Position numbers and translations under genes: made by a program. This document shows positions 1 to 11,600 of a stretch of DNA of 64,000 nt, one piece after another (position 1 is the first letter of the stretch; each line of letters opens with the position of its first letter). Below the pieces are notes generated by a model, which did no database searches, had not been told where the DNA came from, and saw only the letters and a list, made by a program, of their open reading frames with translations. Source of the DNA: Galaxea fascicularis (lineage: Eukaryota; Cnidaria; Anthozoa; Scleractinia; Euphylliidae); contig OX419341.1 of assembly GCA_948470475.1 (NCBI GenBank), positions 16,902,975-16,966,974 on the forward strand, written 5' to 3'.

Positions 1-597
1 TACACACAGCCTTTTGTATCCAGGCGACCAGTTGCGGGGGACTGTATGAAAAGGCGATGCAGTTTTAGTATTGAATTCATTTAGGGTAAAAGGAGTGCTG
101 TTAAAGCAGTTAAAAGTGATATGCAGAAGTCAGAACAGAGGGAAATTATACTGTGGTTTTACTGCGTATATGCTGGAGTTAAATGAATTAATGCTCTGCA
201 GAGGTTTTCGAAAAAACAAAATACTTCCTATGCACGTGACATTCAGCAGGATGACCTCGCTAAAAAGACTTCCGTAAACGTGATCAACGTTCAGCCAATA
301 CAAAAATGAAGTCTTCACATAATTTGTTCTTGTGAGTGTTTATTTCGAATTTTAGACTATTTTTACCCTAGTTAACGGAAGCTACGTTTCCTGTTTGGCG
401 TCTTGCATTCAACAGTGTAGCCTGTCTCATACTATGCTAAATTGCATGTTTTTCGACGCGGCAAAATTGGTCCCCAAACAGGAAAATTAGTCCTTACCAA
501 TTTAGCTGTGACAATCAAATCGGCTTTAATGTATTCAATGGTTTATTTAATTACAAGGAGATAAAGTCTTACACTTCTCATTTGATGCAAGTTTCAG
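1..597. other. left end of duplicated block, non-coding
   Basis: No gene is seen here. From about 60 onward the sequence aligns, with many small differences, to about 40275-40913, so this is the left visible part of the duplicated block that carries receptor copy A. Open frames are short and are not shared between the two copies until the candidate exon at 598. Confidence 0.6.
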
Positions 598-712
598 TCT
601 GCGATGGGGAAAACCTGTCTTCTTACGATTGGGGCAGCTCTTATGCTAAGCTTTATTGTAGTACGCTCACAGACCTCCTTACCGCCCCAGCCCTTACCGA
701 CGGCCTCACAAG
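598..712 (+). CDS. candidate 5' ectodomain exon of receptor A (SUEL-lectin-like start)
   Basis: The exon is bounded by a TTTCAG acceptor and an AAG/GTAACG donor and runs from phase 1 to phase 2. It encodes about 37 residues beginning near VCDGENL, which resembles the start of galactose-binding (SUEL/RBL) lectin domains, a domain found at the N-terminus of latrophilin-type receptors. The copy at 40914-41031 differs by three indels and each is exactly 3 nt, which is the pattern of a selected reading frame. The end phase (2) does not fit the next recognised exon at 5464 (needs 1), so at least one more exon is missing between them, or the exon is now unused. The lectin assignment rests on a short match only. 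Confidence 0.42.
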
Positions 713-1160
713 GTAACGCGATTAAGATAGCTTTCTAAAACCTATGACCCCTAAACAAACTCTCTAATTTCGTCAATGTTATGACTAATTGTATCCGGAG
801 CGTGCTACGAAAAGGGCATGACTGTCCTTTTAAGAGTATAGTTCAGGAAATTTCATTACTCAACTCACGAGGCGCATTTAAAGGCACGGTAATTTATGTT
901 GTAATTCAATCCATTCTTTTCTGAATGAATTTAGACCGAATTCCGTAAACAGCTAGTTTTCGAAAGCACGCTTTAGTGACATATGGGGATAAATGTTCCT
1001 AACCGTAGGAGCTGGACCTTTGAATTCCTTCAATTTTAAAGAGTGGTAAGGAAGGTTTATAAAGACACGGGTACATAGTTTATGCAGCAATGATTCTTGG
1101 AAAGTGCCGTGAGCTCCAGGAAATGGCGCTATCGGAATTATTATAATCATTGGGAAGCAG
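713..1160. other. intron-like sequence, no gene
   Basis: Nothing coding is seen. The first part (to about 975) aligns to 41032-41290 and then the match to the second block ends. Confidence 0.5.
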
Positions 1161-1412
1161 GGTTGGCGCAGTGGTGAGAGCACTCGCCTCCCACCAATGT
1201 GGCCCGCGCCCGGGTTTGATTCCTGAACTCGACGTCATATGTGGGCTGAGTGTGTTGTTGGTTCTCTACTCTGCTCCGTGAGGTTTTTCTCCGGGTACTC
1301 CGGTTTTAACCCAACACTTCCAAATTCCAATTCGATCCGGATGCAGGGCCTCCCTGAAAACCACTTTGCGGTGAGTGGAGCTTCCTGGGTAAATATATAT
1401 CAAATATATATA
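1161..1412 (+). mobile_element. tRNA-derived SINE
   Basis: It opens with a tRNA-like head with A- and B-box features (GGTTGGCGCAGTGGTGAGAG and GGGTTTGATTCC). A body follows with the CTCCGGGTACTCCGG segment, then a TA-rich tail. I recognise this as a type common in coral genomes. It has no counterpart at the matching place in the second block. Confidence 0.7.
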
Positions 1413-1917
1413 TCATTTCTGCGGTACACTTACAAGCAACCTCATTTTGTATATAACAGGCTTTATATTTGCAATTGCTTAGTTAAGATTTTAGCAGTTT
1501 TAAATAGTGATGTAATTATCTATTGCCGTCCAGTATCTAATACAATTTTTATCATTAAAAATAAAAAGAATAATAACGTCATAAGGTAAAATCACAATTA
1601 CTGTCATCCCAGGTTTTGTTACTTTCTTTCTTTATATTATTATTATGATCAGGGTGAGAGATACGAAAAGCATAAACTGACGAGATGCCGCAAGACGCAA
1701 ATATTCGGCAGCACCGCATGATGTTTTGCATCCGATGGGACTCTAACGAGGGGGGCGTTGTGATTCAGTGGTTTTGTCTTTTTTTAGCATTTGGTTTACG
1801 CTTTTCGGCAAAGATTCAACCGGTTTTTCGCATTTGGTATCCGATGTGGTACTCAAAAGTACCGTGATGAAATGAATATAGTTCACTCGGCATGCTCCAC
1901 GTGTCACCAATGTATCA
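1413..1917. other. non-coding, nothing recognised
   Basis: AT-rich sequence with only short chance frames. No repeat family recognised. Confidence 0.4.
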
Positions 1918-2036
1918 GGGCCGAGTTGCTCGAAGCATGGTTAGCGCTAACCATTGGTTAAGCTGTATTAAAACCTATAGGTTGTCATGGTATTTAACGG
2001 GGGTTAGCGCTAACGACGCTTCGAGCAACTCGGCCC
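1918..2036. mobile_element. 119-bp palindromic MITE
   Basis: Terminal inverted repeats begin GGGCCGAGTTGCTCGAAGC and contain GGTTAGCGCTAAC; the right end is the reverse complement with few mismatches. The whole element can fold on itself. No coding capacity. Confidence 0.75.
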
Positions 2037-4140
2037 AGATCTATTAGGGTTTTGGAAATTGGGGTGTGCACATTTTCGGTTTTGGGTGATTTTTTGTGAG
2101 GTTTTTCGTTTTCTAATAGACCCCCGCGTCTGCCTCTGTAACGTTATTTTTTTTTTTTAATTTAGGGATATTTCTGTTTAAGTCAGGAACCACTCATTAC
2201 TATTAGTTACATGGCATCTTTACGCGCATTAACCATATTTTTCATTCGAACTTCCTTAGTTTATTGTGGAGTGAGACAACGTGTATACCATCATTTTGTA
2301 TGCTTTTTAAATCAAAACGGAACAGATACGTGGATTAGGAATCTGCGGCCGAAAGAAACTGATCTTGTACGTGAATTCATGTTATACCGTCCCATAATAT
2401 ATCTTGTTGGGCGTGCTTAAGTAGCACGTGCCATTCTTTCATGACTAAAGAAGTATAGAAATAGTACATATGTACGGTAAATAATGTGCGTAAGGATAGT
2501 TTCTTTGATATACGCAAAAGATGTGAAGAGCGTCATAGTTCGCGCCACAACGAGACAACAAGACAACAGGGACGAAGGCGCACGCAGATGTAAAAACTGA
2601 CTTGACCAATGGCAAAACGGCAAATTGAGAACCAGAAGTTGCGTTTAGTCATTTCCACGCGCATTCGCACATTTGCACCCTCGTTGCTTTCTTATCGCGG
2701 GTATTTCAAAGTACCTCAACGACTGTGAAAAACTGACTACTAAATAAACGGAGACATCGGAGACACCGGAGACATCGAAAAAATAACTTATAGACTGCGA
2801 GCATTCTCTCTTTTGCTCTAAAATCTGTGGAACGAACGCGGTATCCGAGCGGCGAATCCGCAACCCGATAGTTTCGTGGGCACAACCGTGGGCACCAGTT
2901 ACGAGCGAAAATAGAGACTGCAAGGGTTTCATGTAGCATTTCTGAATCCTGGTGACAGTTTGACAGTTCACATCATCTACGCACACCGCCTATTTTGGAG
3001 CAATTGATGTGCAGGGTTTTAAAATCCATCGAAGCGATCACGGGATTGACGGACAAGTCTTTCGGCGCCAAGATGCTGATGAGCGATTCCACGACAAACA
3101 AAGAAGCCAGTTATATTGTAGAAGCATCTGTGTCGGATTTATGACGTTTATGTTAGTGTTCGTATAAGAAAAAGCAGGGGAGAAGAAGCGCATTCTCCGA
3201 ACTCTATTTTTGAGCGGCTTGGATTTACAGTGCTGCAAAGTGACTCGCTTAGCTGTCGTGTGAAGCAAAAATCTAATTTCTGACTAGCTTCTAGGCAATG
3301 ACCACTTCCAAACGGGACGAAAACAATCACGGCTGGCGTATTACAGTGCAACAGCATCGATTACACTTTTTGCAACAGAATAGTTTTGGTAAATAGGGCT
3401 TTTACCGAAACTTGTCGGCAAAACGGCGAAAATGTCTTTCCTTTTCAAGAAGAGCGAGTACGGCTTGTTCCTGTTCCATTTCTAACCTTAATCATAAATT
3501 ATTGTCGTCAGTTGCATTGTACAATGTAAAAAGGGAGCCGTTGGTTACTGAGTACGCCCTCCAAGTGTTGCTGATTAGCGTTGATGAATGTTGGTGACAG
3601 TTACGCGTCATCGCTTCATAGACTGACCAATCAAAACACTCCGTCACCAGAATGCCGGGATTCCAACCTTGGTGTCGCACAAGGTGACAATTTTCAAAAC
3701 GAAAGACGTTACGGAACTTGTAACTTCTAAAAGTATTTATTTCTTGGTGATCTTCAACGGCGCATAGATAAAAAGTCAGAAGACCTAGCGATTTTGATTT
3801 CAGAATTTGATGACGTTAAGTCTAAAAACCATCTGTAAGTGCCTCAAAAAGTCTCCTATAATTTGTTATTGACTCTGTTTCGTGTTTTTTCAAACCTAAA
3901 ACACTATACCAAACGTTTTACCGATTAAAAAGCGATAACAACCTATACGGCAAAAATAGAAGAATGTTTCTGTCGAACAGCAAGCTCTTCACTTAGAGCA
4001 GGGAGCACTTGACACTGATAAATTCGTGGCCCTCAACACTATATAAGGTGCGTTAAAATATTAAGAAAATACGATGGGGCAATAACTGAATACATAAGAC
4101 AGATAAAAATTCAATGCAAAGATATAGTACAATTAAATTA
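2037..4140. other. non-coding, part of duplicated block
   Basis: No supported gene. About 2648-2790 aligns to about 41482-41610 in the second block, showing that the duplication continues through here. The rest has no visible partner. Several frames of 60-110 codons exist on both strands but none shows a family motif or a shared frame between the blocks. Confidence 0.5.
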
Positions 4141-4144
4141 CTAC

Positions 4145-4535
4145 CTAAATATCAGTAATAAAGCAAATAGACAAAAGGTTAAAAATCACCAAACTTGTTT
4201 TCTTGTTTTTGTTTGCAAAGCATTAGATGGTACAAACGGTTTTTAAGACCTCTAACAGTCTGTGAAGTTTTGAGATTTGCAGGGAGATTGTTCAATTTCG
4301 GCCCGGATAGCACGGACTTAAAATGTGTGCTCACCCTCTGCACTGTTTTTAAAACCCGGGCAGCAAAGATGAAGGTCACCCGCTGATGTCGATCGGAATT
4401 ACTGAGCAAAAGTCTATTTACGTATTCTGTAGTCTATCTTTGTATTCTGTACCAAGGAATTGTCATCTTCTTAATGGGGACAATTTTACGTGAAGAGGAA
4501 CTCAGTAAAGTTTAGGAACAACCTGTTCCATGTGC
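4145..4535 (-). mobile_element. LINE retrotransposon 3' remnant
   Basis: The minus-strand frame at 4179-4409 (76 codons) resembles the extreme C-terminus of LINE ORF2 proteins: a segment with SGPKLNNLPANL followed by a basic RGLKNRLYHLM end, as in the usual (G)PKLWNSLP...FK..L pattern. No polymerase motifs are present, so it is a 5'-truncated dead copy. It lies just outside the point where the match to 48455 begins. Confidence 0.55.
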
Positions 4536-5463
4536 TGATAAAAACGAAAATTTAATTCAAAGCGGAACCATCAAGGGGGAAATCTGGTCATGATAGACTC
4601 ATGATGAATACCTTGTTTTCCGTACATTTCAGCACTTTTCCTCCAAAACCTCGCGTCGATTTCATTCAATCGAAAAATGACTCCCTTAGGTTGGAGTCCT
4701 TGTTACAGTAAATGTTTGTGAAATTTTTAATGACTTTGGATTGTTTTGGAGGAATAATAGTTGGGGGAATTAAAAATTAAGGGAAAATAGAAAACATTGG
4801 ATTTGAATGTGGTTGGAAATTAAAATTTTAAGTGAATAATCGGTAGACAAAAGCCAGATAGTTAAAGGTTTATTAAAGGTTTATTATAGTCCGCCACCAC
4901 AACAAGGTGTCCCTGGCCCTGAGTCCATTGCAAACTGACTGATAATTAAAGTTTCTTACGCCAGCATAAAGAGACAGCTACTCTAAAGAGAACGCATTAA
5001 TAGCAACGATTATTCTTCAAGTGTACACAAAAGACCAAAATGACAAAAAAGCCACTCATTTAAAAACAAAAGTTCTTTCAATGTTACAAATCCACAACAA
5101 AAGATTCTTTTTAGCTCTAAATGAACATTTGTTATCACAACAATTTGTTCCTTTTGATGCTAAAAGACTAAACTCCAATCCACTCATAATGGAAACGTCC
5201 CCAAAGCAAAAACGAGAACACTGCACACAAAAAAAAGTATATCAAAACACCATGTACATTTTAGGCATCTTACGTGTCTCTATGCTGGAAACATACAACA
5301 GCCAAAATTCGATTGATGACATCATCCTAGAAAATGTTCAATTGTGAAAGTAAATATTTTGGTAAACCTACAACGACTGCGATTAAAAAGGATACCATGC
5401 ACTGACCCGAGGAGAGACATTCGTGTATTGAATGGTACCCTTGCTCCTTTCTTCTCATTTCAG
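4536..5463. other. intron upstream of Ig exon, conserved in both copies
   Basis: It aligns to 48458-49144 and 51313-51728; copy B is interrupted by a LINE and other insertions. It includes a copy of a dispersed repeat (about 4615-4860, with TACATTTCAG and GGTTGGAGTCCTT) also seen at 48530-49060, 21610-21800 and 63245-63440. An open frame at 5021-5347 is broken by indels in copy B, so it is unlikely to be coding. Confidence 0.55.
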
Positions 5464-5676
5464 GCAACTTCGGAATCGTTGAACCAGATCCAGAAAACAT
5501 CTATCCGTTCGAGTCCACCTCAGCCCAGGTTACCTGTATAGCGTTCGATTCATCTGGAGTGCAAACCCCTGACAGGATACTATTCCTGAGAAAGAAACCT
5601 TTTGGCATCTACTCAAACATAACGTCTGATGGAAATTTGTATTTTACAAGGCGAATAGACGAGATTACTGATAAAG
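5464..5676 (+). CDS. receptor A exon: first half of Ig domain 1
   Basis: Phase 1-1 exon, 71 codons, acceptor CATTTCAG and donor AAAG/GTATGC. It carries the first Ig cysteine (QVTCIAF) and an N-glycosylation site (NIT). The copy B exon has the same length but eight residue replacements against three silent codon changes. Confidence 0.88.
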
Positions 5677-8600
5677 GTATGCAGTTCAGTTAAAATTGTT
5701 CAAGGCCCTTATTGAAGAAAGGTAGGCAGACAGGCAAACAGGAAGGAAAGAAAGAACAAATCAATATTAACAAGTTCACAAGACTTATTTTTCATCAACA
5801 GCCGGCCAAAAACTAAAGAAACTGTTCGTCACTTTGCACTTTCGGAATGTAACGCTTGAACACGACAGTCAATTTGGGAGGTACGAGTGTCATGCGTTTG
5901 CTGTTGGCGATTCAGTAGAGAGACGTCATGGCTTCAATGTGAGCGTAATCAGAAGTAAGTTCTCTCCGTAGTGACACTTTTACGACGATCATAAAGATGG
6001 TGTTGTTGGAATATGGGGGTCGGGAAGGATTACATTTGTCGCAAGGTTACATCGTTCATTTGACGAAATTAAAGAGAGCGGTTTTAAGCATTTTATGGGA
6101 AAATTAATCACCTGACTCGTGAATACCACGCTAAATTTTACTTGAAACACCGATATCGCACTCATCGCTATATCAGTTTTTCAACGTAGAATTTACGAGT
6201 CAGATAAATAATTTTTCTTGAATCGCGTAGCCTCTTATCAAGAAAAAGTAAACCGAGCTGCCTTCGGCCATTTTTTGGTTCGCGGTATACTTCCGCCGAT
6301 TTGTCGTGCTCGTAAGAGTAGGCGGCTTCTTATAAAATCTCTCGAGAAAACTTGCTTTTTGAAAACATAGTTAAACATAATGGTTTCCAGTTGTGTCTCC
6401 GTTTCTATGTGCAATGTCGGTTTGCCTCGTTTTTAAGTCTCAATTTCACTCTGAATACCTCGCCTTGGTAGTCAATCAAATGGCAAAATTCATCAAGCGA
6501 TGCTATTCTAGGGGGTCAATTGACTTATTTGTTACAAATTGCTTCCCATTTTTTAAAGTACTTTTGTCCTTGAAAAAAGTTTACAATGGCTTGATTTTTT
6601 AAGACAGTAAGTGATCAACTGCGAGTGCTTAGTACTCCAGACATCAACGTCCATGCTAACACTCGATCGTCTGTGACGCAAATGCCTTTCAATCAAATTT
6701 TGTGGCCATGGACGAGAAGCAGTCAGCGCTCCCATCGATCGGGGTCAGCAGCTCATAAGTTGCACCAAACTATGTCTACCCAAGAGTGATCGTGAATTTA
6801 CCAATTTGATGCCTCATACTAATTCAATGTTATTTAAGTTTTGATATCATGAAGGCCTTGTTGGTTATCTATTGTTTAGCGGGAAGTTTCCTGGAGTGGG
6901 TGAGTGGTATAAACTGTATTAGTGAAAAAAAAAATAAACAAGAAAGTTGTAATCGCGATCTCCTATGATACATGTAGCTCATTACTAGTAAACAAAACCA
7001 ATTTGGCGGTCAGTCTAGCTTTCTTGGAATAAATAAATAAATAAATGGAAGCTAACTTCCCTTTGTTTCTCTTATTTGACAAGGACTTTTTTGTCTTTTT
7101 CAGGGAGCGAAATCCCCACAGTGTCCATCTCTGATTCCCGCCTTTTAAAAGATGACGACGAAATCACAATTTTTTGCAACATAAGTTACAACTCACCATC
7201 TAATAGACTGAGCACAGTTTTCTGGCTTAAGGATGGAATTCTTGTATGTCCTGACCCGGACCCATCTGAAACTTTGGTTGTCACAAATGGAGGAAATTAT
7301 ACCTGTGTTTTTCAAGTGCTGCTTAGATATACCAAACGATACAACGTTTCGGCTTATACTATGATAAGATGTACGTCTCCTTGGATATTACATCCTTAAT
7401 CGTGCTCAAATAGCTCAAAGAAAAAAAAGAGTTATTAGCTAAACAGCTTTATTCTGTATCAGCTAGTGCGCATACATATACACAACAATTATCTTCAGTT
7501 TATCTTTCCAAGGAAATCAAAAATTTTAAAACATTGAGAACATTAAATATAGGAAATTGATATGAGGTTATCACGATGCCTATTATTGAGAAACTTTATG
7601 TTGGCATTTCAGTTGGGCTTGGAGTATATGCCTGTTTCAGTTTCGTATTTCCACAAAGGGTACACTTTACACACTACAAGAGACCAGAATATAGGCGACT
7701 AGGGTTGTCGACACTTGGCCAAAACAACCGTTAGGGAAATTTCTGTCCACAGATGTGCTTGAATGGGACATAACGCAACTAGGAGACCAGAATTGAAAAA
7801 CTAATGAATAATTCCTTCAGCAAATGACTTCATTAACCCTTAGTCTTTCAAAGTATTGAATGGAAAAATATATTTCTCACCATAGATACTCCAATGTGTC
7901 CTGAGGAGATGTCAGAGGGGGTAGAATGGTCAAATACTTCCAGAAGTGGCAGGGATCTGAAACCATGTCCAAATGGACGGATCGGTAAGCGAAAAGGAAA
8001 GCGCCCCGGCATAGATTAAACTTAGCACGACAGTCTTTATGAGACATGAGTAAAAAGAAGAATGGGGGGGGGGGGGAGGTTGGAGTAAAGGGAGAGGGGG
8101 GAAAGCGGAAGGGGACGGAGAAAAGGAAGGGGAAGGGGATGGTCATGGGGACGGGGACGCTTGATGGTCTCCATGTAAGCCAACTCTCTAAAGATATGAA
8201 GTTGTAACTTATCCCTGATAAAGTTTGCAGTATCAATTGGAACGAGTAAGATCACTAATTCAACTCAAGGTTTCTACAATCTTGTGCTGCTCACTGGATA
8301 TCCATATAAAATAACCATAAAACTGAAAACAGTGCAATTGATTCCCTATCTAATCTAAGGTATGCATTTGTACTTTATTCGTTTAAGGATCCGCATCACG
8401 ACAGTGTTCTAAGAAAGGAACGTGGAAAAGGCCAGACTTGACAGGATGCCGTTCTTCGGAATTTAATAAGCTGAAAGTAGCGGTAAGCAACTGAAGTGAA
8501 AGAATACACACCAATGAATTTTCTTGACCGGGAAATAGTCGAACGAAATTTCACAAGTTGCATACTTTTAGTGCACACTATAAAGGTTGCAGCTGAGAGA

Positions 8601-11600
8601 GCAACTGTGGTTTTGTTTTTAACTCCTTTTCCATTTGTCAATCGTGTATGGTATATTTATTGAAAAGTGACGAACTTGAGACGCTTGGCATTGTATTGGC
8701 AAAAATTTAAAATTCCCGTCCAACCAAGTTGAAGACGGTTGCAAGTAAACGATGAATGAACGTTTTACTGAGTGAAGCGACTAAACTGTTTTTAAAATTC
8801 TGGGGCCTGATTCACGAAACCCTCTTAAGTTAAGATGCATCCTAAGTATTGGCTGCGGTCACATCTGGGCTACTAGAGACCTTAAGCAATAGGACGGGAG
8901 AGACGAGGACGGCGTACCGGAAGTTTATTTTCAGGTTTACTCATGCGCAGAACGTAAAAAGACGTCAGCAGTCTCCTGTCGTCCGCACGTCGACAACGGC
9001 ATTTTCACTGTTCTCACGTTGCGCGGACAACGTCGCTTTCCATGCCAAACTTTTTCGCCTTGTGCATCTTTCCGGTGTTGATGAGTTTTACCGTATTCTA
9101 GAGAAATTTCAAGATTAACGTCGGCCCTGAAGCAGCGAAATCCTCAAGCTCAAAGAAATCGTTTCGGTAAGCTAAGATCTCCAATGTTTACATTTTCTAT
9201 GCTGTCTTCTACCGTCAGAAATCTTGAAAGGGATGTTTAGTTCTCTTAAGACGACAATGACAAGAAGGTTGCAGAGTCATGGGTGACTTTCAAGCAATTC
9301 TCGTTGATGTACAAAGTTTTATGCTTTCAAAGGCCATACTTGAATTTTTACATGCTCTTTGTTTTGAAATAAATTCCAAATGCAACGACTATCGTCTCCT
9401 TCACGTCGCAACTGAGTGAGCATTTCGCTGGTCGTAAACCTTTTCTCTTGCCTTTGTTTACTTTGTTTGCCTTTTGCTTTGCTTGTTTAGTTTTCATATT
9501 TTGAGGGGAAGTTGCCGTCGGGATGTTGCTTAAATGCTCAAGCGAGAAAGAATGCGACGCCGGTTTCGCCCCACACTTCACACCGATTTCCCGTCGCCGT
9601 CGTCTCTTCCCGTCCTGTTGCTTAAGGTGATTCCCTAGTAAAAGAACCCGCCATAGATTTCCAATGAAACTTGGTATGCTGTTGTTACAGGACAAAGGCA
9701 TATTAAGAACATAATAAAAAGAGGGGGTCACCGTGCTTGTTCTCACGCCACAATGCTGACAAATATACTTACTTAGGTGACTTTTGGTTATCTCCGTGCG
9801 CAACAAATAAGCTCGATTATTTTACAATGCAGCCTGTAATTTCAAACAGAGTTTGGCTTTCTTTGATTGTTTATTCATTTCTGTCCCACAAAAATGTCTT
9901 CAAATACCCTACATTTTTTTATCCTTTAAAGGAAACATAATTTGGACATGCGCTGCTGGGCCCGTTATGTCTCCCTCTGTGGTGCTTATTTCATTTGCCA
10001 AAAAAGTGGCCATAGATTTCTGATGATATTTTTCTCAGTTGTTAAGGGTATTGTTCTCATTGAAATTAAGAAATAAAAAGTGGGGGTCACCGTGCTCGTT
10101 TAAGAGAAAAGGAGCATTTATTCCGTTATCGAGCTTAGCTTGAGGGAAAATCTCTTACTTTTGTACGCGCACGCGCTCATGTGAGCGCGCTAATGACGCG
10201 AAAATCGTGCGCAGTAGGGATGCGCAATGCAATACCAAGGAATCACCTTAAGGTCTCTACAAACTATAGTTAAGACGGGGATAACTATAGTTAGCTATTT
10301 CGATAATGTGACCGCTTCTCTGTTCGTTCTACCAAAAGTTAGAAAATTTACGCCTCAGTGATCCAAAACAATACAGACTAACTATAGTTATACCCAAGCA
10401 TGGTTCATGGGTTAGTCTTAAGTTTACAAACAAACAACCAATCAGAATGTGACAATTCTTTTCGCACGCGCGAGATAAGCATATATAAATATGTAAAATA
10501 AGAACCAAGCGTGAAGCGAGGGGAAAACCAAAAACAAAACTGACCAAAAATTTACATGCAACAAGGTAGCAACACGTGTAGCCTTCAACCTTTTGCGGAG
10601 CCGTCCTTGTATTTGCTGCGTGGTGTGACCGCAAAGTCGACCGAAACTACAGTTAGGTATGACGTCACGTAACTGGGAACTAACTTAAGTTAAACCTTAT
10701 TTACGCCGTAGATGTGACCGCAGCCATTGGTTTCTAGCATGTTAAAACAGTGGGCTATTGTAACAAACAATCCTTAGGTCTACCAAACAATACATATATC
10801 TTATTAACCAAGCGCGAGGGCCGTACTGGGAGAATATCGGCCCGAGGTCTTGGCAGTACGGACCGAGCGCAGCGAGTTCCACTGTACAAAAAAGGACGAG
10901 GGCCGATATTCTCCCAATACGGTCCCGAGCAAGCTTGGTTAATAAGAGATTTATTACTCGACTGAAGACACGGCCCTCGCCCTTGGTTAATTAGCCACTA
11001 TTCTACGAGGGCGCGCTGATCATAACCAATTTATTTATCATTTCATATCCAGCAAGCCCGAGTAGAATAATTGTTTTATTAAAAACACTGCGACCACGAA
11101 TTGAGAATCTGAACCAAAAGCAAATGAAAGAAATAAACGTAGAGAAAGAGAAAACCGTGAAATGGCAACATTTGTTGATCGCTTGACCAAACGAAAAGGG
11201 CGCGAAAACCTTAGTTTTGTTGCAGCGTTTCTGGGAAAAGTTGAATGAATTTAACGAAAGTATCCGATAGGAACGCAGGAGCTTCATTTCCGGAAAATTA
11301 CTCTATTTTATTGGCGCAGGACTGTTGTAAATTGTCAATTTTTTAAAAAAGTGGATGGAACGGCTTTCACATGGATGTCCGTACCGAAGAAAGCGAATTT
11401 GTAATCCATACAAACAGCGGCGCCATGTGCCAATTTCATCAAAATGAAGACATATTTCAGTTTAAAAAGACTTTGATGAACTAGAACATTACCTCACCGA
11501 AACTGGTCGGAAATAAGCAACCTGAGGGATACGCAAAAGAAATATCATGGCTATGAAAGAAATATCCTGAGCCTCTTGAAGTTTATCTGATACGTGTGGC

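Noticed and set aside
5021..5347. 108-codon frame upstream of the first Ig exon
   Set aside because: The matching region in copy B (51320-51600) has frameshifting indels, so it is not under coding constraint.
7877..8236. 119-codon minus-strand frame, Pro/Ser-rich
   Set aside because: Antisense shadow of the HRM exon and the G-rich tract.
9348..9806. 152-codon minus-strand frame
   Set aside because: It lies inside a copy-A-specific transposon and has low-complexity Lys/Arg content and no domain.
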